A stretch of 64,000 nucleotides of DNA from positions 372,001-436,000 of the forward strand of contig NZ_JAAHBP010000001.1 of NCBI RefSeq assembly GCF_023184515.1. Reading direction: 5' to 3'. The position numbers and the translations under genes are program-made. Under the pieces are notes generated by a model that saw only the letters and a program-made list of their open reading frames with translations, did no database searches and was not told the DNA's origin. This stretch comes from Streptomyces sp. D2-8 (lineage in GTDB: Bacteria; Actinomycetota; Actinomycetes; Streptomycetales; Streptomycetaceae). Of this stretch, positions 17,713-29,176 are shown piece by piece; position 1 is the stretch's first letter; every line of letters begins with the position of its first letter.

Positions 17713-19650
17713 TCAGACCACGCCGACCGCCGTGAGCAGCGCCAACGGGGCGGACGCGGAGCGGGATTCACGCACGCACGCGTGCGGGTACGGCACCGGC
17801 TCCGGGTGGGTGTCGCGGCCGTAGCCCGCGAGGACCTCCGGGAGCCGGTGGCCGGTCGCACCCGCCGCGTCGACCAGGCCGCGGGCGATCGCACGGGCCT
17901 CGTCGTGCAGCCCGTAGCGGGCCAGGCCCAGTGCGATCAGCGCGTTGTCGTGCGGCCAGACCGACCCGCGGTGGTAGGAGAGCGGGTGGTACGCCGGCTG
18001 CCCCGCGGCGAGGGTGCGGACGCCCCAGCCGGAGAAGAAGTCCGGTTCGAGAAGCCGCCGGCCGACGAGTTCGCCGTACTCCTTGTCCAGCAGCCCCGAC
18101 CACAGCAGGTGCCCGGCGTCGGAGGCCAGCGCGTCGACCTGCTCGCCCCGGCCGTCGAGAGCGAGGGCCGGGAAGGACTGCTCCGGCATCCAGAAGTCCC
18201 GCTGGAAACGGTCGCGCAGGTCGCCGGCCGCCTGCTCCAGCAGGTGCGCGTACGTGGCGTCCTGCCACACCGTGCGGGCGAGGCCCGCCGTACGGCGCAG
18301 GGCGTCGTAGGCGTAGCCCTGGGCGCCCGCGGCCGTCACCGGGCCGTGGGGGCGGGTGCCTTCGGCCGAGCAGATGGCGCCGGGCGAGTCCTTCCAGTTC
18401 TGGTTGGCGAGGCCGCCCTGGTCGGCGCGGTAGACGAGGTAGCCGCGCGAGGTGAGGCCGCCGTGGTCGAGCATCCAGGTGATCGCGGCCCGGGCGTGGG
18501 GTTCGAGGCGGCGGGCCAGGCCGGTGTCGCCGGTGTGCTCGGTGTACGCGCCGAGCAGGACGAGGAACAGCGGGGTGGCGTCGACCGAGCCGTAGTAGCG
18601 GCCGTACGGAACCTGGCCGAAGTGGGCCAGTTCGCCGTGCCGTACCTCGTGCACGATCTTGCCGGGCTGGGCGATCTCGTCGGCACGGGTCCCGGTGGCC
18701 TGGGTCGCGGCGAGCGCGGCCAGGGTGGCGGCGGCCGGCCGCGGCCGGTAGGGCAGAGCGAACAGCGAGGTCAGCAGGGCGTCCCGGCCCAGCAGGGTCA
18801 GGAACCAGGGGGCGCCGGCGGCCGGGACGCGCAGCTCCTCGCCGTCCGGGCCGGTCGCCGGGACCTGCAGGGCGGCGAGGTCGGCGAGACCCCGGGTGCA
18901 GGCCGCGGCCAGCTCGGGCCAGTCGGCCGGGAAGGCCAGGTCCTGGACGAAATCGCCCTCCCGGGCGCGGAGTTGCTCCTGGACGGCGGAGGGGGAGCGA
19001 GGTACGCGCAGGGCGCGCCGGTCGCCGTGCGGGCGGGCGATGACCCGCAGGGTCAGCTCGGCGGTGCCGTGCGGTGCGAGGTCCAGGCTCCACGCCAGGC
19101 GGCGGGCGCCGGTGCCGGTCTCCTCCACGGCGTCCGGCTGGGGGTCGGCCGTCACGGTCGTGACGGAATGCCATTCGCCGCGCCGGTAGGCGAACTCCAC
19201 GCCGTGGCCGAGCACACGGCGGGAGCGGACGGCCCCGGCCTTCGTGTAGGTGCGGTGGTCGGAGCGCAGCTCGAACTGGTCGGTGAAGTCGGCGTCGGCG
19301 GTGACCGCGAGGTGGACCGTCGTCGGCACCGGGCGGTTGCTGGTGACGCGCAGCGACTCCACGAACGCGGAGTCCCCTACGGCCTGTTCGCGGAAGAGCG
19401 TGTACGCGGGCGGTTCGTCGCGGCCGCCGCGCGGCACGAGCACACAGCGCGCGGTGTCCCCGTCGGCCACCGGCGTCAGCGTGTCGGGCACCGCCCCGTC
19501 GACGGTGAGCTGCCACCGGCTCAGATGCCGGGCGTCCCGTACGAACATGCCGTCCGGGGCGCTGCCGCCCCGGTAGCCGCTGATGTCGCCGCGGTCGCCG
19601 ACGGCGGCGAACGTCCGTCCGTGCACGAGCAGATGATGCCGGTCCGTCAT
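17713..19650 (-). CDS. Glycogen-debranching-type (amylo-alpha-1,6-glucosidase-like) protein
   Basis: 645 aa. An N-terminal beta-sandwich domain of the glycogen-debranching N-terminal family (LLVHGRTFAAVGDRGDISGY to about residue 250, with GMFVRDARHLSRWQL) is followed by an (alpha/alpha)6 barrel (WFLTLLGRDALLTSLFALPY, GKIVHEVRHGELAHFG, YYGSVDATPLFLVLLGAYTE, NQNWKDSPGA, SYHRGSVWPHDNALIALGLA). The HEVRHGE and WPHDN segments resemble the catalytic-acid and base regions of GH63/GH15-like glycosidases. No signal peptide, so cytoplasmic. ATG 19650 overlaps the upstream glycosidase-fold gene by four bases (ATGA), so the two are coupled. Divergent ROK regulator nearby suggests carbohydrate control. 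Confidence 0.85.
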   Translation of the reverse strand: MTDRHHLLVHGRTFAAVGDRGDISGYRGGSAPDGMFVRDARHLSRWQLTVDGAVPDTLTPVADGDTARCVLVPRGGRDEPPAYTLFREQAVGDSAFVESLRVTSNRPVPTTVHLAVTADADFTDQFELRSDHRTYTKAGAVRSRRVLGHGVEFAYRRGEWHSVTTVTADPQPDAVEETGTGARRLAWSLDLAPHGTAELTLRVIARPHGDRRALRVPRSPSAVQEQLRAREGDFVQDLAFPADWPELAAACTRGLADLAALQVPATGPDGEELRVPAAGAPWFLTLLGRDALLTSLFALPYRPRPAAATLAALAATQATGTRADEIAQPGKIVHEVRHGELAHFGQVPYGRYYGSVDATPLFLVLLGAYTEHTGDTGLARRLEPHARAAITWMLDHGGLTSRGYLVYRADQGGLANQNWKDSPGAICSAEGTRPHGPVTAAGAQGYAYDALRRTAGLARTVWQDATYAHLLEQAAGDLRDRFQRDFWMPEQSFPALALDGRGEQVDALASDAGHLLWSGLLDKEYGELVGRRLLEPDFFSGWGVRTLAAGQPAYHPLSYHRGSVWPHDNALIALGLARYGLHDEARAIARGLVDAAGATGHRLPEVLAGYGRDTHPEPVPYPHACVRESRSASAPLALLTAVGVV

Positions 19651-21113
19651 TCCCGGTCCCCTCCCTTGATCGCCGTGAGGCCGTTCCTGCCCCGTGCGGG
19701 CCTGTCGTGCAGAAGGTCGAGCGTGAGCGCGGCGGTCCAGCCGAAGCCGGTGACGCCGCAGGCCTGTGCCGTGTACGGGTCGACGTACTCCGCGAAGCCG
19801 GAGGCTCCGGCGGTGTGCAGCATGCCCTTGCGCAGGGCGTCGGCCCGGCCGTGCTCGCCGTGCAGCCGCAGCCCGCGCTCCAGCAGCCAGTTGGTGTTGA
19901 ACCAGGCCGGGCCGCGCCAGTAGCGGTGCGGGTCGAAGGCCTCGCCGAGCAGGTCGTAGCTCGGGACCAGGCGGGTCGTGCCGCCGAGGCCGAAGTGCGG
20001 GCCGCACATCGTGCGGACCAGGGTGGCCGCGAGGTCGCGCGGCAGGGCCGGCAGCAGCAGGGGGATCAGCCCGGAGACACCGCGCTCGGGGATCAGCTCC
20101 CCGGCGCGCACGTCCCGGCACAGGAACATCCCCGCCGCCGGTTCCCACAGCCGCTCCACCAGGGCCGCCGTCAGCCGCTCGGCGCGGACCCGCGGTGCGG
20201 AGCCGGCCGCGCCCAGCTCGTGGGCGATTCGGGCCAGGGCGTACTCGGAGGCGACGAGCAGGGCGTTGAACGCCGGGTCCTCCACGGCGAACCCGCCCGC
20301 CCCTCTCCCGCCGCCACTCTCGACCGTGGCCCTGGGGGCCGTCCCTTCGTCGGGGCCGTCGGCGTATCCGCGGTCCCGGTAGTCGGCCGCCAGCCGCACG
20401 TACCGCCCGTAGTCCAGATCCGTCGGCCGGTCCTCGGGGGCGCCGTGGTCGAGGTCGGCGCGCCGGAAGGAGCGGGCCGGGGCCGGGGTGACCCGGGACA
20501 ACGGGCGGTCCCAGCAGGGGCTGTTGTCCATACCCTGCTCCCAGGGGTGCACGACGGACACCAGCCCGCCCCCGCCGAGGTCGCGCCGGTGCAGGAGGTA
20601 GCCGTGCCAGGCGGCCAGCCGGGGGTACGCCCGGGTGAGGAAGCCGCGCGCCCTGGACAGGCCCGGGTCGGCGAGGTGCACCAGCCACGCGGCCAGGGCG
20701 TGGACCGGCGGCTGCACGATCCCGGAGGTCTGTACGGTGCGCGGGGCGCCGGCGGCGCTCCCCGCGGTCGACGAGCGCCAGAAGTCGGGGCTCGGGAAGT
20801 ACGCGTCGAGGGGGACGGAGGGGTTGAAGACGATGTGCGGGATCCGCCCGTCCGCCCACTGGGCCGCCAGCAGCGTCTCCAGTTCCGTCTGGGCCCGTAA
20901 CGGCGAGATGTGCCTGAGGCCGATGGCGATGAACGCCGAGTCCCACGACCACTGGTGCGGATACAGACCGCGCGAGGGCACCGTGGACGTCCCCGTCCAG
21001 CCTGCCTCCAGCACGGCGGCGGCCCGCACATGCAGAGGAGGCGCGGCGCTGGACGGATCGTATGCAACGGTGCGTCCTGGGGGACGCGGGGCACGTTGGG
21101 CGGTGCGGTCCAC
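19647..21113 (-). CDS. Glycosidase-fold (GH63/MGH1-like, six-hairpin) protein
   Basis: 488-aa protein from GTG 21113. An (alpha/alpha)6-barrel glycosidase fold is suggested by RGLYPHQWSWDSAFIAIGLR near residue 48, DGRIPHIVFNP, and the late motif YWRGPAWFNTNWLLERGL near residue 398, which parallels GH63 and trehalase-like proteins (acid in WSWDS region). It lacks a signal peptide. Coupled by ATGA overlap to the debranching-type gene downstream; together they probably process an alpha-linked oligosaccharide such as a trehalose-, mannosylglycerate- or glycogen-derived sugar, but the substrate is not decidable from sequence. Divergent from the ROK regulator with 121 bp between. Confidence 0.75.
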   Translation of the reverse strand: MDRTAQRAPRPPGRTVAYDPSSAAPPLHVRAAAVLEAGWTGTSTVPSRGLYPHQWSWDSAFIAIGLRHISPLRAQTELETLLAAQWADGRIPHIVFNPSVPLDAYFPSPDFWRSSTAGSAAGAPRTVQTSGIVQPPVHALAAWLVHLADPGLSRARGFLTRAYPRLAAWHGYLLHRRDLGGGGLVSVVHPWEQGMDNSPCWDRPLSRVTPAPARSFRRADLDHGAPEDRPTDLDYGRYVRLAADYRDRGYADGPDEGTAPRATVESGGGRGAGGFAVEDPAFNALLVASEYALARIAHELGAAGSAPRVRAERLTAALVERLWEPAAGMFLCRDVRAGELIPERGVSGLIPLLLPALPRDLAATLVRTMCGPHFGLGGTTRLVPSYDLLGEAFDPHRYWRGPAWFNTNWLLERGLRLHGEHGRADALRKGMLHTAGASGFAEYVDPYTAQACGVTGFGWTAALTLDLLHDRPARGRNGLTAIKGGDRE

Positions 21114-21234
21114 TCGGGGCTCTCCGAAAAGACGTCCGGCCGGCCGGTTCGGCTGCGGCTACCGTAGGGTTACGTCTATTTAACACGCAAAACCAACTAT
21201 GTAAGGCAAGGTTGGGAAACACAAGGGGGTGTGC

Positions 21235-22461
21235 ATGACCGGACGGCCCGGGAGAACCGGACGAGGTGCGGGCCAGGGGAGCGCCGGCGATCTGCTCGAA
21301 CTGGTGCGCAGTCGCCGTGCCGTGACCCGGGGTGCGCTGCAGCAGGCGACCGGACTGTCCCGGGCGACCGTCGGGCAGCGGCTGGACCGGCTCTTCCGGG
21401 CGGGCTGGCTGCGCGAGGGCGCCGGGGGGCCGGTGGACTCCCCGCTGGGCGGACGGCCCTCCATCACCCTGGAGTTCGACGACGAGCACGCGGTGGTCCT
21501 GGCCGCCGACCTCGACACGCGGCACGCGCGGGCGGCCGTGCTGTCACTGAGCGGCGAGATCCTCGCCGAGCACTCCGGCACCCTGGTCGTCGAGGACGGC
21601 CCGGACGTCGTGCTCGGCGAACTCGGCGGCTGGTTCGCCGAGTTGCTGGAGAAGACCGGACACGGGGCCGAGGCGCTCTGCGGGGTCGGGCTCGCGGTGC
21701 CCGGCCCGGTCGACACCGAGACCGGCCGTGTCGTCCAGCCGCCGATCATGCCCGGCTGGGACGGCTACGACATACGGGGCCGGCTGTCCCGGGCGCTCAC
21801 CGAGCACACGGGCGCCGCCGGGGCGCCCGTGCTGGTGGACAACGACGCCAACCTCATGGCGTACGGCGAACAGCGCACCGGCTACCCCGGCTGCTCCGCC
21901 TTCGTGCTGCTCAAGGTCTCCACCGGCATCGGCGCCGGGGTCGTGGTGGACGGCTCGGTGTTCCGCGGCATCGACGGCGGCGCCGGCGACATCGGGCACA
22001 TCCGGGTCCCGGAGGGCGCCGGAGCGCTGTGCCGCTGCGGCTCGTACGGCTGTCTGGCCGCCGTCGCGAGCGGTGGCGCGGTGGCGCGGCGGCTGGCGGA
22101 GGCCGGGGTGCCGGCGGCCTCCGGCTCGGACGTCCGGGATCTGCTGGCGTCCGGGCACCCCGAGGCGGTCGGACTCGCCCGGGAGGCCGGGCGCCGGGTC
22201 GGGGACGTCCTCGCGACCGTCGTGACGCTGCTCAACCCCGGCGTCCTGATGATCGCCGGGGATCTGGCCGGAACCGCCTTCCTGACGGGCGTGCGCGAAC
22301 TGCTGTACCAGCGGGCGCTGCCCCGCTCCACCGCTCACCTGGACGTGGTGACCGCACGGCTGGGGGAGCAGGCCGCGCTGGTCGGGGCCGGTGCGATGGT
22401 CGTGGAGCACCTCTACGCGCCCGAGCGGGTCGAGGAGCGGCTGCGCGCACTCGGGGTGTGA
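21235..22461 (+). CDS. ROK family transcriptional regulator
   Basis: 408 aa. N-terminal winged helix (DLLELVRSRRAVTRGALQ, then ATGLSRATVGQRLDRLFRAG as the HTH, residues about 20-60) fused to a ROK sugar-kinase-like domain with LVDNDANLMAYGEQ and the zinc motif CRCGSYGCLAAV. In ROK kinases that motif ends in Glu; here it is Ala, and the ATP-binding loop (AADLDTRHAR) is degenerate, so this is a regulator not a kinase. ATG 21235 has AAGGGGG five bases upstream; GTG 21229 would lie on the ribosome site. Divergent from the two glycosidase genes, which are its likely targets. Confidence 0.9.
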   Translation: MTGRPGRTGRGAGQGSAGDLLELVRSRRAVTRGALQQATGLSRATVGQRLDRLFRAGWLREGAGGPVDSPLGGRPSITLEFDDEHAVVLAADLDTRHARAAVLSLSGEILAEHSGTLVVEDGPDVVLGELGGWFAELLEKTGHGAEALCGVGLAVPGPVDTETGRVVQPPIMPGWDGYDIRGRLSRALTEHTGAAGAPVLVDNDANLMAYGEQRTGYPGCSAFVLLKVSTGIGAGVVVDGSVFRGIDGGAGDIGHIRVPEGAGALCRCGSYGCLAAVASGGAVARRLAEAGVPAASGSDVRDLLASGHPEAVGLAREAGRRVGDVLATVVTLLNPGVLMIAGDLAGTAFLTGVRELLYQRALPRSTAHLDVVTARLGEQAALVGAGAMVVEHLYAPERVEERLRALGV

Positions 22462-22867
22462 CGCCCGTGTTTCGGTCCCGGGACGCGTCCGCATGGTGAA
22501 ATCCCGGCGGCTGTGGCAGCGTGATTCTCGCCACCCCTGATAAGGGTCGCGCTCAGATGAGCGGATCATGGGCGACTGCACTTCTCCAAAGGGTGGCACT
22601 GAGTGCCACCCTTTGATCGTTCATCGAGCGAAATCAAATGTGCGGAAACCTCGCTCACATGAGCACTCAGGGGGGTTGAGGGAGGTTCTTGCGTTCAAGA
22701 AATGAAAACACGAGCCCGTGATCGCTTGCCGAGCCTTGACTTTCGATCCGCTGGCGGACGAGTGGTTACAGGCACATGACGCACGCGTGGACGTACCCAG
22801 ACGCCTTTGATCTGGGTATGTTCCTCGCCGTCAGGGCAGCCACCGCGTCCTCGAGGAGTCGAGACCC
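22462..22867 (+). promoter_or_regulatory. 406-bp palindrome-rich upstream region of ppdK
   Basis: No gene. It holds two copies of a GCTCA-NN-TGAGC palindrome (22550-22563 and 22652-22665) on either side of a 27-bp palindrome (22588-22614). A TTGACT at 22737-22742 could be a -35 for ppdK, though no good -10 follows at 17-18 bp. Base composition is lower in GC than flanking genes. Some of the region may also end the ROK transcript. Confidence 0.55.
22588..22614. promoter_or_regulatory. 27-bp perfect palindrome
   Basis: AAAGGGTGGCACT and AGTGCCACCCTTT are exact complements around a single central G. A one-base loop cannot form a normal RNA hairpin without losing two or more pairs, so a protein-binding operator is at least as likely as a terminator for the ROK gene 127 bp upstream. 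Confidence 0.5.
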
Positions 22868-25615
<2,748 letters not shown>

Positions 25616-25689
25616 CCCGGGCCACGGAACCCGGAGCCGTCGACGGTCCCCGACCCTCACCGATCGCGGCGGCTCCGGTGCACGAGACG

Positions 25690-25723
25690 AAGGGGCGGCA
25701 CCTGTGCGGAGGTGCCGCCCCTT
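25690..25723. terminator. Bidirectional terminator after ppdK
   Basis: A 14-bp perfect stem (AAGGGGCGGCACCT, 25690-25703, with 25710-25723) around a six-base loop, between convergent ppdK and the NUDIX gene, 75 bp after the ppdK stop. Confidence 0.85.
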
Positions 25724-25734
25724 CGGGTTCCCGC

Positions 25735-26253
25735 TTATCCGGGGAGCCCTTCCCGCAGGCACACGACGGTGCCCGTCCGGGCCGCCGCCAGCAGCGCGGT
25801 GAGGGTGGGCAACCCGGTCGCCAGCGGCACGGACTCCAATTCGGCGAGGGCGAAGAGGCCGTGGGCGTCGTGCTCCGAGCTGCGCCGGACGGGCTGCCCG
25901 GCCGGGAGCCGGCCACCGTGGAAGTAGAAGTCGATCACCGGCCCCGTGCCCAGCACATCCGCCCGGTGGTCGTACCCGATGAACCGCGGGTCCTCTTCCA
26001 GGACGATGCCGGTCTCCTCGTGCAGCTCCCGGCGCGCGGCGCCGGCGGGGTCCTCGCCGTGGTCGAGCATGCCGCCCGGCAGCCCCCAGAGCCCCGCGGC
26101 GGGCAGGCCCCCGGCGTAGCGCAGCAGCAGGATCCGCTCCTGGGCGTCGAGCAGCAGGACGCAGGACGCGACGATGGTCTGCGGCAGCGTCTTGACCCAC
26201 TCGGCACGGGGCAGCACACCCGGCGCGTTCGGGACGGGCACGGTCGTGTCCAC
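25735..26253 (-). CDS. NUDIX hydrolase
   Basis: Mg-dependent pyrophosphohydrolase acting on a nucleoside diphosphate linked to X. 172 aa, GTG 26253. The Nudix box is complete: GGMLDHGEDPAGAARRELHE followed by ETGI, residues about 59-82, with the metal-binding Glu residues in RELHEE. Upstream PQTIVASCVLLLDAQERILL forms the central strand. No fused domain identifies the substrate. Single gene bordered by a terminator on one side and the PhoX-like gene on the other. Confidence 0.9.
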   Translation of the reverse strand: MDTTVPVPNAPGVLPRAEWVKTLPQTIVASCVLLLDAQERILLLRYAGGLPAAGLWGLPGGMLDHGEDPAGAARRELHEETGIVLEEDPRFIGYDHRADVLGTGPVIDFYFHGGRLPAGQPVRRSSEHDAHGLFALAELESVPLATGLPTLTALLAAARTGTVVCLREGLPG

Positions 26254-26368
26254 GGTGGTGTTCCTTCCGTCGGCCGGGCAGCCCGCTACGAGCTGCCCAA
26301 CCGGTGGAACGGCCGGACCCGCCGATGGTCACCGGCGGCTCGGGCTCAGGTGCCGCACGCGACCCCCG

Positions 26369-27526
26369 TCACGAGCGGAACGGGCCCGTCACCTCGTAGG
26401 TGATGCCGCCCGAGGAGCTGCCGCTGGTGCCGCGCTGGCTGGAGAAGTAGAGGCGGGAGCCGTCGGGGGAGAAGGCCGGGCCCGTGATCTCCGAGCTCGA
26501 CTGGCCGTCGATGCGCAGGAACGAGGCGACGACGTCGCCCGGGGTGATGACGCAGATCTCCATGGTGCCGCCGTCCTCGGCGACGAAGAGGTCGCCGGAG
26601 GCGGCGCCGGTGATGTTGTCGACGCCGGTGAGGGGGGCCGTGCCGTTGACGAGGGAGTCGTCGTAGGCCAGTTCGTACGTGTTGGTGAGGAGGTTGAGCT
26701 GCCAGACGCGGTTGTCGCCCTTGGTGGTGAACCAGACGGTGTCGTCGGCGTAGTGGCACCCTTCGCCGCCGTTGAAGGACTTCGACCCGGCGACCTGGGA
26801 GCGGGTCGCGGTGGGGGAGCCGTCCGGGTCGGGGATGTTGGTCCAGGTGAAGGAGCCGCTCGTGGCGCTGCCCGCGACCATCACCTGGAGCGTGCCGGAC
26901 GACAGGTTGCCCCAGGTCGTCGGGACGAAGCGGTAGAAGCGGCCGTTCGTCTCGTCCTCGGTCAGGTAGATCACCTTGCGCACCGGGTCGGCGGCCGCCG
27001 CTTCGTGCTTGAAGCGGCCCATCGCCGCACGCTGCACCGCCGCGTTCGTGCCCCACGGGTCGGTCTCGTAGACGTAGCCGAGGGACACCTCCTCGCAGGA
27101 CAGCCAGGTGTTCCACGGCGTCTTGCCACCTGCGCAGTTCTGCCGGGTGTTCGACAGGATGCGGTACGCACCCGTGATCGCGCCGGCCGACGAGAACGTC
27201 ACCGCGCTCGCGCCGCCCGAGGGGTTGATCTCGGAGTTGGACACGTAGATCCAGCCCGTGCCGTCGGCGTAACAGGCGCCGCCGTCCGGGGCGTTGTGCC
27301 AGGTGTACGACGTGCTCCCGACCCGCTGGCCCGACCGGGCGATCACCCGGCTGGTGAAGCCGCTGGGGAGTCTGATGCCGTTGGCGTCCGGGGAACCCAG
27401 CGGCCCGTAGGGGCCGGTGCCGGGCTGGGCCGGGGCCGCGTACGCGGCGCCGCGCCACAGGGTTCCGCCCAGAGCGGCCGATGTGCCGCCGAGGACGGCC
27501 GCACGCAGGAGGCTACGACGTTCCAC
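26369..27526 (-). CDS. Tat-exported PhoX-like (DUF839) beta-propeller protein
   Basis: 385-aa secreted protein. From GTG 27526 (GGAG five bases upstream) it starts with VERRSLLRAAVLGGTSAALG, a Tat-type signal with RRSLLR and cleavage after GAAYA. The mature part has blade-like motifs of the PhoX/DUF839 alkaline phosphatase family: SCEEVSLGYVYETDPWG, YLTEDETNGRFYRFVP, GGEGCHYADDTVWFTTKGDN, and FVAEDGGTMEICVI. PhoX proteins are calcium/iron phosphatases; this one is shorter than full PhoX, so phosphatase activity is plausible but not proven. The promoter region carries three 11-mers resembling a PHO box. Likely extracellular. Confidence 0.8.
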   Translation of the reverse strand: MERRSLLRAAVLGGTSAALGGTLWRGAAYAAPAQPGTGPYGPLGSPDANGIRLPSGFTSRVIARSGQRVGSTSYTWHNAPDGGACYADGTGWIYVSNSEINPSGGASAVTFSSAGAITGAYRILSNTRQNCAGGKTPWNTWLSCEEVSLGYVYETDPWGTNAAVQRAAMGRFKHEAAAADPVRKVIYLTEDETNGRFYRFVPTTWGNLSSGTLQVMVAGSATSGSFTWTNIPDPDGSPTATRSQVAGSKSFNGGEGCHYADDTVWFTTKGDNRVWQLNLLTNTYELAYDDSLVNGTAPLTGVDNITGAASGDLFVAEDGGTMEICVITPGDVVASFLRIDGQSSSEITGPAFSPDGSRLYFSSQRGTSGSSSGGITYEVTGPFRS

Positions 27527-27610
27527 TCTCACTCCAAGAGGTGCCGTACCGCCCTGCCGCCGGTCGACGGCAGGGTCGTGCGTGGGGGAGGCAGAAAGGA
27601 CGTTAGGGGG

Positions 27611-27643
27611 GCCGGGTTGACGGGGCATGGACAACTCATGGCC
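27611..27643 (-). promoter_or_regulatory. Possible PHO box upstream of the PhoX-like gene
   Basis: Read on the minus strand, three consecutive 11-mers, GGCCATGAGTT, GTCCATGCCCC and GTCAACCCGGC, share the CA or AA at positions 4-5 of the Streptomyces PhoP direct-repeat unit (GTTCAYYYRGC, from memory). The match is imperfect. The block lies about 85 bp before the GTG. Confidence 0.3.
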
Positions 27644-27688
27644 GTGGGGCGGCATGCTGTGTGCCGCCCGTGCCCTGCGACTGCCGGT

Positions 27689-29176
27689 CTACGCCGGCAG
27701 CGCCGGAACCTCCCGTCTCGGCCTTCTCGGGCGGTCGCCGCCCGGCCCGGGGCCGCCCTCGCCCGTCGGCCGCGCGGACGGCAGCCGGATCACCACGTCC
27801 AGGCCGCCGGTCGCCGCCGCGCGCAGCGTCGCCTCGCCGCCGCTGGCATGGGCCAGGCGCTGCACCAGGGCGAGACCGAGTCCCGTACCGCCCTTGGGGG
27901 CGCCCGGGGCGCGCCAGAAGCGGTCGAAGGCGCGGGCCCGCTGCTCCTCCGTCATGCCCGGGCCCTCGTCGGTGACGTGCAGGTCGACCCAGCGGGGCCG
28001 GCTGTCGCGCAACGCCCGCCGGGGCGGGGCGTGCAGCCGCAGCTCGATCGTGACGGTGCTGCCCGCCGGGGACGCCCGCAGGGCGTTGGACAGCAGGTTG
28101 TCCATGATCTGCTCGACGGCCCCCGGCACCGCGAGCACCGGGCCCACGCTCCCCGCGAAGAGCACGAGGGAGACGCCCTCCCGCGCGAACAGGGCCTGCC
28201 AGGTACGGTGCCGCTCCGCGCAGACCGCGCCCAGGTCGACGGTGCCGGGGATGGCCGCGTGCTCCTCCAGCCGGGCCATGGCCAGCAGGTGCTCGACCAT
28301 CCGGGCCAGCCGGTCCGTCTCCGTGACGGCCGCGGTGAGGCTGCCCCGGGCCCGGGCGGCGATGTCCGGCTCCAGGTTCTCCAGGCGCAGCCGCAGCGCC
28401 GCCAGCGGTGTCTTCAGCTGGTGCGAGGCCTCGCCCGCGAACGCCCGCTGGGACGCCAGCAGATGCGCGAGCCGCGCCGCGGTGTGGTTGAACGCGGCGG
28501 CCAGGCTGCGTACTTCCGGCGGCCCCTTCGTGACCGTCACCGGCGCGAACCGGCCGCCGTCGGCCAAGTCGTGGGTGGCCTGCTCCAGCTCACGGATGGG
28601 ACGGCCCGCCCAGCGGGCGAAGGCGAAACCGACCACGGCGACCGCCGTCAGCACGGCCAGTCCGCCCAGCGCCAGCAGCAGCCACACATGGTGGACCCGC
28701 TCGTGCACCGTCCGGGTGGGCACCGTCAGCCACACCGCGCCCGTCGGCCGCGCCTCCTGGCCCACCGGCGCGGCCACCGACAGGTACTCGACCCCGCCGA
28801 TCGTGGAGGTCCGGACGTCCACGGTCGACGTGCCCCGCAGCGCTGCCGCGATGCCCGGCCGCGCCGCCAGGTCGCCGGACATGTCGGCATCCATCGGGTG
28901 CGAGGTGGCGAGCGGCGCGCCCGAGGCGCCGACGATCACCACCTTCCCGCCGATGCGCCGCGCACAGTGCGCCACCCGCTCGGGCAGATCCCGCTCGGCC
29001 CGCCCCGCCGCGAGGGACAGCGCGGCGTACGCGGAGACCGACTCGGCCTCGTCCTTCGCCGCGCTGACGACCCGCTCCCGCTCACCGCGCGAGTACACGA
29101 AGCCCAGCGGGATCTCCAGGCAGAGCAGCACCAGCGCCGCGAGGCTGAGGTAGCTGAGCAGCAGCCGGCGGGTCAC
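27689..29176 (-). CDS. Sensor histidine kinase
   Basis: Membrane sensor kinase, 495 aa from GTG 29176. Helix 1 is RRLLLSYLSLAALVLLCLEI; an extracellular sensor segment of about 130 residues follows, then a second helix (LLLALGGLAVLTAVAVVGFA) and a HAMP linker. The phosphoacceptor box is AGEASHQLKTPLAALRLRLE near residue 270. The ATPase domain has the N box (MDNLLSNALRASP), G1 (DEGPGM) and G2 (KGGTGLGLALV). Its start overlaps the response regulator stop by four bases, so the pair is coupled. Pro/Arg-rich tail at the C terminus. Signal unknown. Confidence 0.92.
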   Translation of the reverse strand: MTRRLLLSYLSLAALVLLCLEIPLGFVYSRGERERVVSAAKDEAESVSAYAALSLAAGRAERDLPERVAHCARRIGGKVVIVGASGAPLATSHPMDADMSGDLAARPGIAAALRGTSTVDVRTSTIGGVEYLSVAAPVGQEARPTGAVWLTVPTRTVHERVHHVWLLLALGGLAVLTAVAVVGFAFARWAGRPIRELEQATHDLADGGRFAPVTVTKGPPEVRSLAAAFNHTAARLAHLLASQRAFAGEASHQLKTPLAALRLRLENLEPDIAARARGSLTAAVTETDRLARMVEHLLAMARLEEHAAIPGTVDLGAVCAERHRTWQALFAREGVSLVLFAGSVGPVLAVPGAVEQIMDNLLSNALRASPAGSTVTIELRLHAPPRRALRDSRPRWVDLHVTDEGPGMTEEQRARAFDRFWRAPGAPKGGTGLGLALVQRLAHASGGEATLRAAATGGLDVVIRLPSARPTGEGGPGPGGDRPRRPRREVPALPA

